Assembly (NCBI RefSeq): GCF_914484835.1
Contig: NZ_CAJZAR010000062.1
Location: forward strand, 310,001-374,000
Origin: Paraburkholderia tropica
GTDB lineage: Bacteria; Pseudomonadota; Gammaproteobacteria; Burkholderiales; Burkholderiaceae
Direction: 5' to 3'
Length of the DNA stretch: 64,000 nt
This document shows, piece after piece, positions 16,697-25,604 of this stretch. Below the pieces are notes generated by a model, which worked only from the letters and a program-made list of their open reading frames with translations, was not told the origin of the DNA and searched no databases. Numbering within the stretch: the stretch's first letter is position 1; the number at the start of each line of letters is the position of its first letter. The position numbers were made by a program, and so were the translations under genes.

Positions 16697-17254
16697 ATGA
16701 CGTCTCCACAGCAATCTCCGTCCCAGCCGTTCGCGCCTTCGCGGCGGCAATTTCTGATCGGCACGACCGTGCTCGCCACGCTGAGCGTGGCCGGTCTCGG
16801 CGCGATGGGCTCCATCGCCGCCGCCCATGCGCAGGCCGCCGCGGCCAACGCGGATGCCGACTTCTCCGCTTTCATCAAGCTTTCGCAATACCTGACCGGC
16901 AAGACCGCGCTCGACGTTGAAATCGGCCGCGCGATTCTCACCGGACTGAAGGGTGACGACGCGAACGCGAGTGCGATCATCGCACAGCTCAACGACTTCG
17001 TCGCGCGCACGAATACCCCTGCAAATGGCCTGCAATCGGTGCTGGACGCCTCGCAGCCCGCGCTCGCCAAACTGCCGAAGAAGGTCATGACGGCGTGGTA
17101 TCTGGGTGTGGTCGGCAGCGGCAAGAACGCGCGCACCGTCGCCTACGAACAGGCGCTCATGTATCCGCCGATCGCGGATGTCATCGTCATGCCGAGCTAC
17201 GCGCGCGGCGTGCCTGGTTACTGGGCCAAGCCCCCAGTGCTGTCCCACTCCTGA
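16697..17254 (+). CDS. FAD-dependent sugar dehydrogenase, gamma (small) subunit
   Basis: The 185-residue protein is the small hitch-hiker subunit of a Burkholderia cepacia-type FAD glucose dehydrogenase complex. A Tat signal (SRRQFLIGTTVLATLSVAG, about residues 16-34) lets it carry the folded FAD catalytic subunit to the periplasm. The remainder matches the sorbitol/gluconate dehydrogenase small-subunit domain, including TAWYLGVVG and the YxxALMYPPIADV segment near the C-terminus. A GTG codon just before the ATG gives an alternative start. The gene leads the gamma-alpha-beta operon. Confidence 0.88.
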   Translation: MTSPQQSPSQPFAPSRRQFLIGTTVLATLSVAGLGAMGSIAAAHAQAAAANADADFSAFIKLSQYLTGKTALDVEIGRAILTGLKGDDANASAIIAQLNDFVARTNTPANGLQSVLDASQPALAKLPKKVMTAWYLGVVGSGKNARTVAYEQALMYPPIADVIVMPSYARGVPGYWAKPPVLSHS

Positions 17255-17267
17255 TCCCCGCATTCCC

Positions 17268-18869
17268 ATGGCAACGAACCATTCCGCCGACGTCGTGATC
17301 GTCGGCGCCGGCATCGCGTCCGGTCAGATCGCACAGAAGCTCGCCAAGGCGGGCATCGACGTTCTCATGCTCGAAGCGGGGCCGCGCATCGAGCGCTGGC
17401 GCATCGTCGAAAATTACCGGAATAGTCCATTTAAGTCGGATTTCCAGTCGCCGTATCCGCCCACCGAGCACGCGCCGCATCCGCAGTATTCGCCGGCCAA
17501 CGACTATCTCGTGCAGCGCGGCCCGGAACAGTACAAGGCGGGCTATCTGCGCATGGTCGGCGGCACGACGTGGCACTGGTCGGCGCAGTCGTGGCGTCTG
17601 CTGCCCAACGACATGAAGCTGAAAACGCTCTATGGCGTGGGCCGCGACTGGCCGATCAGTTACGACGATCTCGAACCGTATTACTACGAGGCCGAAGTGG
17701 AAATGGGCGTGGGCGGTCCCGAGGATCTCGGTTCGCCGCGCTCGAAGCCGTATCCGCATCCGCCGCTGCCGCTCTCGGACTTCGACCAGAAGTTCAAGGA
17801 CGTAGTCGAGAAAGCGGGCTACAAGCACGTGACCGAACCGGCCGCGCGCAATACCGCGCCGTTCGACGGCCGTCCCGCATGCTGCGGCAACAGCAACTGC
17901 ATGCCGATCTGCCCGATCGAAGCGCAATACACGGGCGAAACCGCCATTCGCAAGGCCGAAGCCGCAAAGGCGCGCCTGCTGCCGAATGCCGTGGTGTATC
18001 GCATCGAACACGATGAAAACGCGCGCATCGTCGCGGTCCATTACAAGGACCCGGACGGCAATACGCAGCGCGTGACCGGCAAGATTTTCGTGCTGGCGTC
18101 GAACGCGATCGAAACGCCCAAGCTCATGCTGATTTCGAAAAGCGACAAGTTCCAGAACGGCATTGGCAATAGCTCGGACCAGGTGGGCCGCAACCTGATG
18201 GACCACCCGGGCACGACCGTCACGTTCCTCTCGGCGGAACCGATGTGGCCGGGCCGTGGCCCGATGCGCCTTTCATGCATCAACAATTTGCGCGACGGTG
18301 CATTCCGTTCGGAATATTCGGCGATGAAACTCAACGTCGGCAATTATTCGCCGATGCGCGCCGTGAGCGATTATCTGATTTCAAAGGGCGTCTACGGCGC
18401 GGAACTCGACGAGAAGATTCGCGATTACGCCTCGCGCTGGGTGGTGGTGAACAGCTTCTTCGATATTCTGCCGGACCCGGAAAACCGCATTACGGCGAGC
18501 ACCGAATTCAAGGACAAACTGGGCATCGCGCGTCCCGAAGTGCATTACCGCATCGACGATTACATCAACCGGGCGGCGAAGGTCGCGCGCGGTCATTACG
18601 CCAATATCGCGAACCTGTTTGGCGGCACCGAAGTGCGTTTCGACGATTCGTACTTCAACAACAATCACATCATGGGCACGCTCATCATGGGCGACGATCC
18701 GCGTGATTCGGTGGTCGACAAGGATCTGCGTTCGCACGATCACGAGAATCTCTTCATCGCGTCGAGCGGCACGATGGCGAGCGCGGGCACGGTGAATTGC
18801 ACGCTCACGCTTTGCGCGCTGTCGATGCGTCTCGCCGACAAGCTGATCGACGAAATGAAACATGCTTGA
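17268..18869 (+). CDS. FAD-dependent sugar dehydrogenase, alpha (catalytic GMC) subunit
   Basis: The 533-residue GMC-family flavoprotein oxidises the C1 hydroxyl of glucose or a related sugar, or a gluconate-type substrate. The FAD fold is at residues 7-35 (VVIVGAGIASGQIAQKLAKAG). Four cysteines at about 205, 206, 211 and 215 (CCGNSNCMPIC) match the [3Fe-4S] cluster site of B. cepacia FAD-GDH. The C-terminal HDHENLFIASSGTMASAGTVN region holds the catalytic His-Asn area. It has no signal peptide of its own, consistent with Tat export together with the gamma subunit encoded 13 bp upstream. Substrate choice between glucose and other sugars is open. Confidence 0.92.
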   Translation: MATNHSADVVIVGAGIASGQIAQKLAKAGIDVLMLEAGPRIERWRIVENYRNSPFKSDFQSPYPPTEHAPHPQYSPANDYLVQRGPEQYKAGYLRMVGGTTWHWSAQSWRLLPNDMKLKTLYGVGRDWPISYDDLEPYYYEAEVEMGVGGPEDLGSPRSKPYPHPPLPLSDFDQKFKDVVEKAGYKHVTEPAARNTAPFDGRPACCGNSNCMPICPIEAQYTGETAIRKAEAAKARLLPNAVVYRIEHDENARIVAVHYKDPDGNTQRVTGKIFVLASNAIETPKLMLISKSDKFQNGIGNSSDQVGRNLMDHPGTTVTFLSAEPMWPGRGPMRLSCINNLRDGAFRSEYSAMKLNVGNYSPMRAVSDYLISKGVYGAELDEKIRDYASRWVVVNSFFDILPDPENRITASTEFKDKLGIARPEVHYRIDDYINRAAKVARGHYANIANLFGGTEVRFDDSYFNNNHIMGTLIMGDDPRDSVVDKDLRSHDHENLFIASSGTMASAGTVNCTLTLCALSMRLADKLIDEMKHA

Positions 18870-18879
18870 GGCGCGCGCG

Positions 18880-20217
18880 ATGAAACTGACCCACAAGATC
18901 AACACGAGCCCGCGTTCAATCTTCAGCGTATTGCGCAAATGGCTGCCTGCCAGCGCGCTGGCCTTGAGCGGCGTGCTGACCGGCACGCTCGCGCACGCGG
19001 CCAGCGCCAGCGACGAGGCCGCGCTCGTCAAGCGCGGTGAATATCTCGCGCGCGCGGCGGATTGTATTGCCTGCCATACGTCGAACAAGGCGCAGCCTTA
19101 TGCGGGCGGCGTGCCGTTCGATCTGCCGTTCGGTACGATCTATTCGACGAATATCACGCCCGATAAAACGTATGGCATCGGCAATCTGAGCGATGCGGAC
19201 TTTATCGGCGCGGTGCGCGAAGGTAAATCGAAGGACGGCAAGCGCCTGTATCCGGCGATGCCTTATACGTCCTATACGCAGCTGACCGACGACGACATTC
19301 TCGCGATTCGTGCGTATCTGCGCACGATTGCGCCGGTCGCGAAAGCGACGCCCGCGAATACGCTCGGCTTCCCGTTCAACCAGCGCTGGGCAATGGTGTT
19401 CTGGAATCTCTTCAATTTCGATTCGGGCCGCTTCCAGCCCGATCCCGCGAAGAGTGCCGAATGGAATCGCGGGGCGTATCTGGTGGGCGCGCTCGCGCAT
19501 TGCCAGGAGTGCCACACGCCGCGCAATTTCATGCAGGGTCTGTCGAGCCAGTCGCTCGCGGGCGCGCAACTCGGCAACTGGACGGCGTATAACATCACGC
19601 CCGACAACGTTGCAGGCATCGGCGGCTGGAGCGACGCGGAGCTGATCGCGTATCTGCGTGACGGCGCGGTGCCTGGCAAGGCGAATGCGGCGGGTCCGAT
19701 GGCCGAAGTCGTCGAGAACAGCACGCGCTTTCTCTCGGATCAGGATCTGCGCGCGATGGCGACGTATCTGCGCACGGTGCCCGCGCAGAATAACGGCATG
19801 AGCGCCACGAACCTGCCGCGTTATGGCTGGGGTTCGCCGATCCAGAGCGTGAGCGCGTTGCGCAATCAGCCGCTGACCGTGCTCGGCGCGGGTGGCGCTG
19901 CCGATGGCCGCACGCTGTTCAATGCCAATTGCGCGAGCTGCCACGGCTGGCAAGGCTCGGGCGTGGGCGGCAAGGACGCGGGCGCGTATCCGTCGCTGCT
20001 GCATAACAGCAGTGTGGGCGCGTCGAACGCCGACAATCTCACGATGGTCGTGCTGCACGGCGTGAGCCGTCAGACCAATGCGGGTCATGTGGCGATGCCG
20101 GCATTCAAGGGCGAACTCAGCGATAGCGAAATTGCGACGCTGGTGAATTTCGTCACGACGCAATTCGGTAATCCGTCCGCGACGATCACGGCGGATAAAG
20201 TCGCGAAGATGCGCTGA
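18880..20217 (+). CDS. FAD-dependent sugar dehydrogenase, beta subunit (trihaem cytochrome c)
   Basis: The 445-residue protein is the membrane-bound electron acceptor of the complex and passes electrons to ubiquinone. It has a signal peptide ending at LAHAASA and three c-type haem motifs, CIACH, CQECH and CASCH, spread over three cytochrome domains. I chose the ATG at 18880 because GAGG lies 8 nt upstream; an ATG at 18862 that overlaps the alpha stop is possible. A strong terminator follows. Confidence 0.92.
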   Translation: MKLTHKINTSPRSIFSVLRKWLPASALALSGVLTGTLAHAASASDEAALVKRGEYLARAADCIACHTSNKAQPYAGGVPFDLPFGTIYSTNITPDKTYGIGNLSDADFIGAVREGKSKDGKRLYPAMPYTSYTQLTDDDILAIRAYLRTIAPVAKATPANTLGFPFNQRWAMVFWNLFNFDSGRFQPDPAKSAEWNRGAYLVGALAHCQECHTPRNFMQGLSSQSLAGAQLGNWTAYNITPDNVAGIGGWSDAELIAYLRDGAVPGKANAAGPMAEVVENSTRFLSDQDLRAMATYLRTVPAQNNGMSATNLPRYGWGSPIQSVSALRNQPLTVLGAGGAADGRTLFNANCASCHGWQGSGVGGKDAGAYPSLLHNSSVGASNADNLTMVVLHGVSRQTNAGHVAMPAFKGELSDSEIATLVNFVTTQFGNPSATITADKVAKMR

Positions 20218-20235
20218 AGCGTGTTTTAGCGCGAC

Positions 20236-20266
20236 AAAAAAAGCGGGCCTCGGCCCGCTTTTTTTT
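20236..20266 (+). terminator. Rho-independent terminator
   Basis: The hairpin AAGCGGGCC-TC-GGCCCGCTT is a 9-bp stem preceded by an A run and followed by eight T residues. It ends the dehydrogenase operon. The A and T tracts would also let it serve the convergent GNAT gene on the minus strand. Confidence 0.92.
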
Positions 20267-20287
20267 CGAGTGATCCATTCACTCGTT

Positions 20288-20785
20288 TTACGCTTCGATC
20301 TCCGTCGCCGCGACGGCGAGCGTTCGAATGGCCTCGCCTTCAAGGCGATAGCGAATCCATTCATCCTGCGGTTTCGCGCCGAGCGATTGATAAAACTCGA
20401 TAGCCGGCGTGTTCCAGTCGAGCACGCTCCATTCGAAGCGGCCGCATCCCTTTTCCACCGCGATACCGGCGAGATGCTGCAACAGGCGTTTGCCCGCACC
20501 CTGACCGCGCGCGTCGGGTGAAACGTAAAGGTCTTCCAGATACAAACCGGATTTGGCCTGCCACGTCGAATAAGAAAAGAAATACACGGCGTAACCGACG
20601 GCCTGGTCGTCGAGTTCGCAGATCAGCGCCTTCGCGGGCGATGCATCGTTGAATAACGAGGACGTAATGGTTTCCGTGGTCGCGGCGACCTGATCTTCGG
20701 CCTTTTCGTAAATCGCGAGTTCGGTAATGAAGCGAAGAATGAGGGCCGCGTCGTTTGCGGTCGCGGGCCGGATTGTCAGTGCCAT
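20288..20785 (-). CDS. GNAT-family N-acetyltransferase
   Basis: The 165-residue protein has the GNAT fold, with the acetyl-CoA-binding motif DLYVSPDARGQGAGKRLLQHLA at about residues 84-105 and the C-terminal WNTPAIEFYQSLGAKP segment. The sequence resembles the diamine (spermidine/spermine) acetyltransferase-like branch, with GLYLEDLYV before motif A, but the acceptor cannot be fixed. I chose the ATG at 20785 because the fold starts there with ALTIRPA. It converges on the dehydrogenase operon. Confidence 0.85.
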   Translation of the reverse strand: MALTIRPATANDAALILRFITELAIYEKAEDQVAATTETITSSLFNDASPAKALICELDDQAVGYAVYFFSYSTWQAKSGLYLEDLYVSPDARGQGAGKRLLQHLAGIAVEKGCGRFEWSVLDWNTPAIEFYQSLGAKPQDEWIRYRLEGEAIRTLAVAATEIEA

Positions 20786-20901
20786 GGCGGTATAAACGGT
20801 TCCAGATAAACAATGAAGCTGCAAAACGATCAGCAGGTTGACGATGGTAGTCGATATCCGATCTGCGTATACTGCATTGTTGTCATCATGGATTGAACAG
20901 T

Positions 20902-21852
20902 ATGCATCGTGATCTGCGCCGGCTCGACCTGAACCTGCTGCTGGTTTTCGACGCGCTCGTGCGCCATCGCTCGGTGACGCTGGCCGCGGAAGAGCTGGCG
21001 ATGAGCGCGTCGGCGCTGAGTCACGCGCTGGCGCGGCTGCGCGACGCGCTCGCCGACGAATTGTTCGTGCGCATCGGCAATGAAATGCGCCCGACGGCCA
21101 CGGCGGAAGGCATGATGCGCCCGATTGGCGAGGCGCTCGATTTGCTGCATGCGGGCCTCGCGCCCGCGCGCCAGTTCGATCCCGCCGCGAGCGAGCGCAC
21201 GTTTGTTTTCGCCGCCACCGATTACACGGCGTTCGCGATGCTGCCCGCGTTTATCGCGAGAATGCAGGACGTCGCGCCCAAACTGCGCTTCAAGATCGTG
21301 TATTCGCGCGGACGCGAGTCCGCCGACGAACTCGCTTCGGGCCGTATCGATTTTGCGCTGGGCTATGACGAGGAAGCGCTGCCCTTGCCCGCAGGTGTCG
21401 AAAGCGCCGACTGGTTTTCCGACGACTATGTGGTGATCGCGAGCCGCGAGCATCCGTCGATTCGCCGCAAGCTGAGCATGGCGCACTATCTCGCCGCGCA
21501 GCACGTGGTGGTCACGCCGTGGGACGAGTCGCGCGGCGCGATCGATCGGGTGCTCGACCGGCTCGGCGTGGCGCGCGAAGTGGCGGTGCATTTGCCGAGC
21601 GTGCTGGTCGCGCCGTTTATCGTCGCGCGCTCGAATTTGCTGATGACGGTGCCGCAGCGCGCTGCGTTGATTCTGCGCGACGCCGCACCGGTCGAGATCT
21701 TTCCCACGCCGTTTGCCGCGCCGCGTTATACGCTGAAAATCTATCAGCACACGCGGCACGCGGGCACGCCCGCGCATCGCTGGATACGCGATCAATTGCT
21801 GCAAACCGTGCCGGATTCGCGCGGGTCGAAGACGCGCAAGGCGCGCGCCTGA
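20902..21852 (+). CDS. LysR-type regulator (NodD/NahR-like)
   Basis: The 316-residue protein has an N-terminal winged helix-turn-helix (LNLLLVFDALVRHRSVTLAAEELAMSASALSHALARLRDALADELFVR) that fits the NodD/NahR/SyrM-like subgroup, and a LysR substrate-binding domain from about residue 90. An ATG at 20902 is favoured; a TTG 9 bp upstream is the alternative. It converges on the second LysR gene with a 9-bp gap. No obvious target operon adjoins it, since the upstream neighbour is a divergent GNAT gene, which may be its target. Confidence 0.88.
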   Translation: MHRDLRRLDLNLLLVFDALVRHRSVTLAAEELAMSASALSHALARLRDALADELFVRIGNEMRPTATAEGMMRPIGEALDLLHAGLAPARQFDPAASERTFVFAATDYTAFAMLPAFIARMQDVAPKLRFKIVYSRGRESADELASGRIDFALGYDEEALPLPAGVESADWFSDDYVVIASREHPSIRRKLSMAHYLAAQHVVVTPWDESRGAIDRVLDRLGVAREVAVHLPSVLVAPFIVARSNLLMTVPQRAALILRDAAPVEIFPTPFAAPRYTLKIYQHTRHAGTPAHRWIRDQLLQTVPDSRGSKTRKARA

Positions 21853-21861
21853 GTGACGATT

Positions 21862-22773
21862 TCAGCGCTTCGTGCCGCGAACCTGTGCCCCCATCCCCTC
21901 GCGTTCGAGCCACGCGCGGAACAGCAGCACGCGTTCGTCGTCGGCCTTTTCATCGGCGACATAGGTGCAATAGCTGCGTGACGGCAAACGCGGCCCCGCG
22001 AACGGCGTGACGAGCCGGCCGGCCGCGAGATCGTCGGCGACCAGCGCGGTCGGGCCCATCGCAATGCCGATGCCGTCGATCGCGGCCTGCAAGGTCAGAT
22101 AGAAGTGATCGAAGGTCAGCGTGGCGGCGGGCGTCAGCGCGGGAATCTGCGCGCTCGCCAGCCAGTCGGGCCAGAGCCTCGGCAGACTCGACGTATGCAG
22201 CAAGGTATGCGCGCGCAAGTCGGCGGGCGTACGCAGCGGCGCGTGCCGCAACAGCGCCGGGCTGCAGACCGGCAGCCGCTCCTCGGTCAGGAACGGGCGC
22301 ATCGCATAGCCGTAAAACGTGTCCGGGCCGCCGCGAATGATCACGTCGTAACCGTCCTTGAGGCTCTCGGGCGGCTCGTTCGAGGTCTCCACCTTCACCT
22401 CGATATCGGGGTGCTCGGCGCGGAATTTCGCGAGCCTCGGCACCAGCCAGCGCAAGGTGAACGTGGCGAGCGAACTCACGGTCAGCGTGCGGGGCACCGC
22501 GCGCGGCGCGCCGTAACGCGCCGTGGCCTGCGATAGCTGCTCGAACAACGGGCCGATTTCGTCGAGATAGACCTGCGCCGCGGGCGTCAACTGCACGCGC
22601 CGGTTCAGCCGCTCGAACAGCGGCGCGCCCAGCCATTCTTCCAGCAGACGCACGTGCTGGCTCACCGCGCCGGGCGTCACGTGCAATTCCGCTGCGGCGT
22701 CCTTGAAACTGCCGAGCCGTCCCGCGGACTCGAAAGCGCGCAGGGCGTTCAACGGGGGCAAGACGGGTTTCAT
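21862..22773 (-). CDS. LysR-type regulator (GcvA-like)
   Basis: The 303-residue protein starts with LPPLNALRAFESAGRLGSFKDAAAELHVTPGAVSQHVRLLE, the hallmark of the GcvA subgroup, and continues with a LysR substrate domain. It is divergent from the EamA exporter gene. The 147-bp gap contains two direct copies of TTTATCTGG spaced 22 bp apart and an inverted repeat. It therefore most likely controls the exporter and itself. Confidence 0.9.
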   Translation of the reverse strand: MKPVLPPLNALRAFESAGRLGSFKDAAAELHVTPGAVSQHVRLLEEWLGAPLFERLNRRVQLTPAAQVYLDEIGPLFEQLSQATARYGAPRAVPRTLTVSSLATFTLRWLVPRLAKFRAEHPDIEVKVETSNEPPESLKDGYDVIIRGGPDTFYGYAMRPFLTEERLPVCSPALLRHAPLRTPADLRAHTLLHTSSLPRLWPDWLASAQIPALTPAATLTFDHFYLTLQAAIDGIGIAMGPTALVADDLAAGRLVTPFAGPRLPSRSYCTYVADEKADDERVLLFRAWLEREGMGAQVRGTKR

Positions 22774-22782
22774 TCGGATGAG

Positions 22783-22845
22783 TTTATCTGGCGCGAAACC
22801 GCAATTTATCTGGTTTGTTGGTCGCGGACAAGATAGTTATTCTTG
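22783..22845. promoter_or_regulatory. Repeats in the LysR / EamA divergent promoter
   Basis: TTTATCTGG occurs at 22783-22791 and again at 22805-22813, a spacing of 22 bp or about two helical turns. The interrupted palindrome CAAGA-N7-TCTTG follows at 22829-22845. These are candidate binding sites for the LysR protein encoded at 21862-22773. Confidence 0.4.
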
Positions 22846-22920
22846 CTGCTTCATGGCGTTGATTCACTGCGCCGATTCAAGCCCCTTGCCGCCTTTTACG
22901 TCCTTTCAATCACCACGCCC

Positions 22921-23763
22921 ATGCTCAGTTACACCGGCGGTATCGTGCTGCTCGCCGCCATGCTCCACGCGACCTGGAACGCGATGCTGCACGGCAACCG
23001 TGACCGTTTTTTGTCGATGACGTGGATGAGCATCGCCATCGCGACCTGCGCGACGCTCGTGATCGTCGCGAACCCGCTGCCCGCGAGCGCGTCGTGGCCG
23101 TATATCGTCGCGTCGGGGCTCGTGCATTTCTTCTACAACGTGAGTCTCGTGCGCTCGTATCGACGCAACGATCTGGCGCTCGCCTATCCGATCGCGCGCG
23201 GTTCGTCGCCGCTGCTCGTGACGCTCGGCGCGGCGCTGTTCGCGCACGAGGCGATCGGCCCCGTGCATGCGCTCGGGATCGTGATGATTTCGGGCGGCAT
23301 CTGCGCGATCGCGTTGATGGGCCGCCACGTTTCGCGTTCGGGCGCGCTGGCCGCGCTGACGACCGGCGCGACGATTGCGCTTTATACCGTGATCGACGGC
23401 ATTGGCGTGCGGCTGTCCGATGGTCAGTCGGTGGCCTATACCGCGTGGATGTTCCTGTTTTACTGGCTCACGCCGCTCTACTTCGTCGCGATGCGCGGCG
23501 TCGCGCCGTTGCGGCGGTCGTTGCGCGACGAGCCGATGGCGCTCGGCACCTCGGTCGTCGGCGGCCTGGTGTCGATCGCGGCCTATGGCATCGTGATCTG
23601 GGCGCTGCAGTCGGGCGCCATGGGGGCGGTATCGGCGTTGCGCGAGACCAGCGTGGTGTTCGCGGTGCTGATCGGGCGCGTGTTTCTACGCGAAACGGTG
23701 AGCGCGTCGCGCTGGATCGCTTGCCTGATCGTGGCGTCGGGCGCGGTGTGTCTGGGGCTCTAA
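22921..23763 (+). CDS. EamA/DMT-family transporter
   Basis: The 280-residue integral membrane protein has about ten membrane helices in two EamA halves (residues about 5-135 and 145-280), typical of drug/metabolite exporters. The second half ends with GAVSALRETSVVFAVLIGRVFLRE, a standard EamA signature. The substrate is unknown. I chose the ATG at 22921 since it gives the first membrane helix directly; a longer frame from 22843 has no homology-like content. It is divergent from the GcvA-like LysR gene, its probable regulator. Confidence 0.88.
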   Translation: MLSYTGGIVLLAAMLHATWNAMLHGNRDRFLSMTWMSIAIATCATLVIVANPLPASASWPYIVASGLVHFFYNVSLVRSYRRNDLALAYPIARGSSPLLVTLGAALFAHEAIGPVHALGIVMISGGICAIALMGRHVSRSGALAALTTGATIALYTVIDGIGVRLSDGQSVAYTAWMFLFYWLTPLYFVAMRGVAPLRRSLRDEPMALGTSVVGGLVSIAAYGIVIWALQSGAMGAVSALRETSVVFAVLIGRVFLRETVSASRWIACLIVASGAVCLGL

Positions 23764-23801
23764 AAATTGCAAATGACTTTCAGCCGGGAGAATGTTTCAA
23801 C

Positions 23802-24245
23802 ATGATTAGCGATCCGAATAATCTGAAAGCGCAATGCCATTGCGGCGCGGTGCGTTTCGAAGTGAAACTGAGCGACGGTTTCAATTCGATCCGCCGCTGC
23901 AATTGCTCCTATTGCCGGATGCGCGGTGCCGCTGTCGTCGCGGCCGCAACGGACGGCATCCGGTTTCTGCAAGGCGAGGACGTGCTTACGCGTTATCGCT
24001 TCAATACCGGCGTCGCGCAGCACTTTTTCTGTTCGCGCTGCGGCATCGCTACGCATCTTCAACGTCGGTCGAGTCCGCAGCATTACGCGGTAAACGTGGC
24101 GTGTCTCGAAGGCGTCAGCCCGTTCGATTTCGCCGAAGTGCCGGTCACGGACGGCATCCATCATCCGGGCGACACAGGAGAGCCCGCACGCCAGGCGGGC
24201 GTGATGCGCTTTATCGCGCAGGACCAGGCGCGGGCGTCACACTGA
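23802..24245 (+). CDS. GFA-family (Gfa-like zinc) protein
   Basis: The 147-residue protein belongs to the glutathione-dependent formaldehyde-activating enzyme/centromere-protein V family. Zinc ligands are visible as CHCGAVRFE (about residues 12-20), CNCSYCRMRG (about 34-43) and FFCSRCGI (about 77-84). Family members are often annotated as GFA enzymes, but most have no proven activity. It lies 38 bp after the EamA gene and may be co-transcribed with it. Confidence 0.88.
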   Translation: MISDPNNLKAQCHCGAVRFEVKLSDGFNSIRRCNCSYCRMRGAAVVAAATDGIRFLQGEDVLTRYRFNTGVAQHFFCSRCGIATHLQRRSSPQHYAVNVACLEGVSPFDFAEVPVTDGIHHPGDTGEPARQAGVMRFIAQDQARASH

Positions 24246-24328
24246 AGTAACAATCGGTAAATTGCATGTCGGCGCACTGAAATCGCGCTGCCGTAGAATC
24301 GCTCGCGCTCAATTGCCTCTTTTCTACG

Positions 24329-25333
24329 ATGCTCCGCTCTTTCGAATCGATTGCGCGTCGCGGCACACGCTGGCTCGCCGCCGCGCTGGCGTTGCTCGCC
24401 GGCTGTTACGTGCCGCTCGCGCACGCCGAATGCCGCCCGACCGCGAATCCCGGCGTGCTGGTGCTGCCGCTTTCGCCTGTGCAACTCTCGGTGCCGCTCA
24501 ATGCGCCGGTGGGAACGCCGGTCGGCTCGGCCCACGTGGCCGCGCTCAACGACCTGCCCTTCACGTGCAGCGGCCCGGACAACGCACGCGAATTGCGCGT
24601 GTACGCGCCCGCCGACACGAGTTCGGGACTCGGCAAGGTCTACGCGACCAACCTGCCCGGCATCGGGTTCAGGATCGTGACGCGAGGCGGCAGCTTCGCG
24701 GGCATCGACGATGGTCCGCGCGACGCGGCGTATCGCGTCACGCTGCCGCCTCATGCGGCGCACCTCACCGGTTTTGCCGCCGATATCCAGTTCGTCACGA
24801 CCGGCGCGAGCCGAGGTGGCGTGCTCGCGCCGGGCAAACTGGCGAGTGTGTTGATCGGCGGGAACGATTTCATCGACGTGACGGTGCCGGAGAACGCCGT
24901 CGTGATCGACGCGATGCAATGTGCGCCGGTCTCGGTGAACGGCGAGATGTCGGCGGGCGTGGGCACGATGGGCTCGTTTACGCAGGAGGCCGCCGTGATC
25001 AGCACGGGCTGCGGGCCGGTGGGCGTGAGCCTCGCGATTGGCGTGGGCCAGGGCTACGTGTATGGCTCGCATCCGTCGCTGAACGCGAATGCGGCCCCCG
25101 CCCATCACGCGCACGATGCGCACGAAGCAGGCGGTTTCGCCGCGCTGGACGCGGCGCACGGCCCGGGCGCGGCAGGTTTGACGATCACGCGCAGCCGCAA
25201 CGCGGCGCGCGCGTCGACACTCGACGACAGCCAGTCGGACAGCACCGAGACGGGCGCGACGCAAGGTTCGAGCGGTGGCGGCTGGTCCGGTGGCAGTTTC
25301 GGCGCGGGCGGTGGGGGCGGTATGCGCCGCTGA
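24329..25333 (+). CDS. Fimbrial-subunit-like exported protein with Gly-rich tail
   Basis: The 334-residue protein has an N-terminal signal that could be either a Sec signal cut after LAHA (residue 33) or a lipoprotein signal (LAGC at about 22-25). The mature N-terminus (ECRPTANPGVLVLPLSPVQLSV) and paired cysteines near 35/79 and 201/232 recall chaperone-usher pilin or adhesin domains. The last third is His/Ala-rich and ends in a Gly/Ser tail. No chaperone, usher or other pilin gene is nearby, so the fimbrial assignment is tentative. Confidence 0.7.
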   Translation: MLRSFESIARRGTRWLAAALALLAGCYVPLAHAECRPTANPGVLVLPLSPVQLSVPLNAPVGTPVGSAHVAALNDLPFTCSGPDNARELRVYAPADTSSGLGKVYATNLPGIGFRIVTRGGSFAGIDDGPRDAAYRVTLPPHAAHLTGFAADIQFVTTGASRGGVLAPGKLASVLIGGNDFIDVTVPENAVVIDAMQCAPVSVNGEMSAGVGTMGSFTQEAAVISTGCGPVGVSLAIGVGQGYVYGSHPSLNANAAPAHHAHDAHEAGGFAALDAAHGPGAAGLTITRSRNAARASTLDDSQSDSTETGATQGSSGGGWSGGSFGAGGGGGMRR

Positions 25334-25438
25334 GCGTTTAGCGATGGGTTTTCACGGTTTTCTTGCGGATTATGAATGGCGCGGGCGTGCGTCGAATGCG
25401 CGTCCGCCGATCGCCGGGCGTGGTTTTCGGCGATCAGC

Positions 25439-25470
25439 AAAGCCCTGGTCGGATCGCCGGGGCTTTTTTT
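25439..25470 (+). terminator. Rho-independent terminator
   Basis: AAAGCCC and GGGCTTT form the stem around a GC-rich loop, followed by a run of seven T residues. It lies about 105 bp after the fimbrial-like gene and probably ends that transcript. Confidence 0.8.
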
Positions 25471-25604
25471 CATCGACGTCCGAATACATTCTCGACGCTT
25501 CGTTATGAAGAATTGACTCGCCGCTGAGATAGAATCGGCGTCGGCCAGGCATGCCGTATGAATCTGGGGACAATGAACCGTATTCGAAGTGTGAGGGAGA
25601 AGAT

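Noticed and set aside
18916..20499. Long Arg-rich antisense frame opposite the trihaem cytochrome gene
   Set aside because: Composition is typical of a shadow, and the cytochrome, terminator and GNAT genes account for the region.
24329..25333. TPM-domain protein, because of the Gly-rich tail
   Set aside because: The N-terminal part does not show the TPM/YgcG fold pattern and instead resembles a pilin-type domain.
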